Shown here: positions 5,411-6,372 of the stretch, piece by piece
How positions within the stretch are numbered: the stretch's first letter is position 1
Layout of the letters: each line of letters starts with the position of its first letter
NCBI GenBank assembly: GCA_018610025.1
Contig: JAHENW010000076.1
Coordinates: 1 to 6,372, forward strand
Reading direction: 5' to 3'
Length of the DNA: 6,372 bases
DNA from: Thermoplasmatota archaeon
GTDB taxonomy: Archaea > Thermoplasmatota > Thermoplasmata > Halarchaeoplasmatales > Halarchaeoplasmataceae
Notes under the pieces: generated by a model
Database searches by the model: none
Seen by the model: only the letters and a program-made list of their open reading frames with translations
What the model was told of the DNA's origin: nothing
Program-made: the position numbers and the translations under genes

Positions 5411-6372
5411 ATGGGAAATAATTTCCTTGGTTTCGAAAAGGATTTTATTAAAAAGCCTGTGGTAATAACAGTGATGTTTTTAATTATATTTTTGAACTTC
5501 TCTACTATTGCCAGTGCGAGCCCATTTGAAGATGAGATAAATAATAATTCTGAGAAGGATATTAACAAAAATATAAAAAGTGATATTGATCATATCCCAA
5601 TCATTGGTCCAGATGAAAGCATTGAAGATGAAAATGTAACTTTCAAACGAACCCCATATCCAACTATAAATGATAATCTGACATATGTATGGTCCTTTGG
5701 TGATGGTGGGATCGCAAAATTCGATTCTGATCCACCGATGAAGGTTCACCACACATACTGTCAGAAAGGCAAATACAATGTAGGATTTTACTTATATGAA
5801 TCCTCCACTTTGATAGCCGAAGGGCATAAAGAGTTAAAAGTACTTAACGAGGACCCAGAGGCTAAAATAAAAAACGATTATAATGAAAAAAGAAATTCTT
5901 TTAATCAAATTGCTTCCGATGACGTTTTAACTACTCATGAAGGAGAGAATATCTGGTTCAATGCCACTGAAACTTATGACACTACTTCCGATTATGATGA
6001 ATTAGATTTCCATTGGGATATGGGAGATGGGACCGAGGATATTGGAATGAAAGTTAGGCACACGTATACCACCTCTGGTGAATATACAGTCAATTTAACT
6101 GTAAAAGATAATAATGGGGAGATCAGTTCTACGATTAAGGAGGTAAGAGTGCTTAATCCAGGCCCACAAGCTAGTATAGACTATAATATCTCTGCTCAAG
6201 GAAAGATGAAGGAAGGTATGTCTTATGTATTGAATTCTGATTCTTGGGATAATCCATCTGACCCTCTTTCCCATGAATGGAGTTTTAACGATAGGGGTAG
6301 ATGTGGGGTTAAAAGATGGAAAAACAGCGGAGAAAGAAATGTAAGTTTAAATGTTAAAGATGACGATGGTGC
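5411..6372 (+). CDS. Secreted PKD-repeat surface protein (C-terminus beyond window)
   Basis: The frame is open for 320 codons from the ATG at 5411 to the right edge. Residues 14-36 form a signal peptide (KKP, then VVITVMFLIIFLNF, ending in an ASA-type cleavage site after A36), though this could act as an anchor. A polar Asn/Lys/Asp-rich linker follows. PKD-like domains cover about 76-145 (WSFGDGG at 94-100, HHTY at 113), 152-249 (WDMGDGT at 202-208, RHTYTTSGEYTVNLTVKD at 216-233) and 254-320 (WSFNDRG at 290-296, a degenerate motif, incomplete). PKD domains are Ig-like folds that mediate adhesion or act as spacers in archaeal surface proteins. Several N-X-S/T sequons are present. Cysteines at 117 and 298 lie in different domains. 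The gene is AT-rich compared with the left gene and is divergent from the propeller gene. Its function beyond adhesion or scaffolding depends on the missing C-terminal part. Confidence 0.9.
   Translation, partial: MGNNFLGFEKDFIKKPVVITVMFLIIFLNFSTIASASPFEDEINNNSEKDINKNIKSDIDHIPIIGPDESIEDENVTFKRTPYPTINDNLTYVWSFGDGGIAKFDSDPPMKVHHTYCQKGKYNVGFYLYESSTLIAEGHKELKVLNEDPEAKIKNDYNEKRNSFNQIASDDVLTTHEGENIWFNATETYDTTSDYDELDFHWDMGDGTEDIGMKVRHTYTTSGEYTVNLTVKDNNGEISSTIKEVRVLNPGPQASIDYNISAQGKMKEGMSYVLNSDSWDNPSDPLSHEWSFNDRGRCGVKRWKNSGERNVSLNVKDDDG

Noticed and set aside
5480..5752. Minus-strand open frame of 90 codons
   Set aside because: It is antisense to the PKD-repeat gene, whose signal peptide and PKD motifs are unmistakable; the hydrophobic look comes from the AT-rich complement.

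Overview
The window reads as chromosomal DNA of a euryarchaeon, most likely a Thermoplasmata-type lineage. This is inferred from style, not from a marker gene. The signs are TATA/BRE promoters about 26 bp ahead of starts, likely leaderless mRNAs, a box C/D guide RNA of archaeal design, and large secreted PQQ-propeller and PKD-domain proteins rich in N-glycosylation sequons.

Layout: (1) Positions 1-2845, minus strand, hold most of a very large membrane-anchored extracellular protein. It has one N-terminal helix, then more than 900 exported residues, and runs off the left edge inside a PKD domain. It is readable in one frame without a stop for 948 codons. (2) Positions 2846-2997 look like spacer, but carry two divergent promoters and a well-formed archaeal box C/D sRNA on the plus strand (about 2931-2995). 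Its D guide matches, as recalled, the anticodon loop of archaeal tRNA-Leu(CAA), and the N+5 rule places the methyl group on wobble C34. (3) Positions 2998-3222, minus: a small two-helix membrane protein, probably leaderless. (4) Positions 3269-5263, minus: a complete secreted protein with eight PQQ-like blades, one FN3 domain and a duplicated GWN/GxW C-terminal module. (5) Positions 5264-5410: an AT-rich divergent promoter region. (6) Position 5411 to the right edge, plus: the N-terminal 320 residues of a secreted PKD-repeat protein, with a Shine-Dalgarno site.

The three large proteins are all exported, adhesive-looking and sequon-rich, so the region resembles a cell-surface locus. Each gene seems to have its own promoter, and no operon is evident. 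The left gene is visibly richer in G+C than the propeller and PKD genes, which may mark a boundary between older and accessory DNA. The most notable item is the C/D guide RNA. Its 3' flank repeats the predicted target sequence, forming a perfect 9-bp hairpin with the guide, and overlaps the stop codon of the small membrane-protein gene on the other strand.
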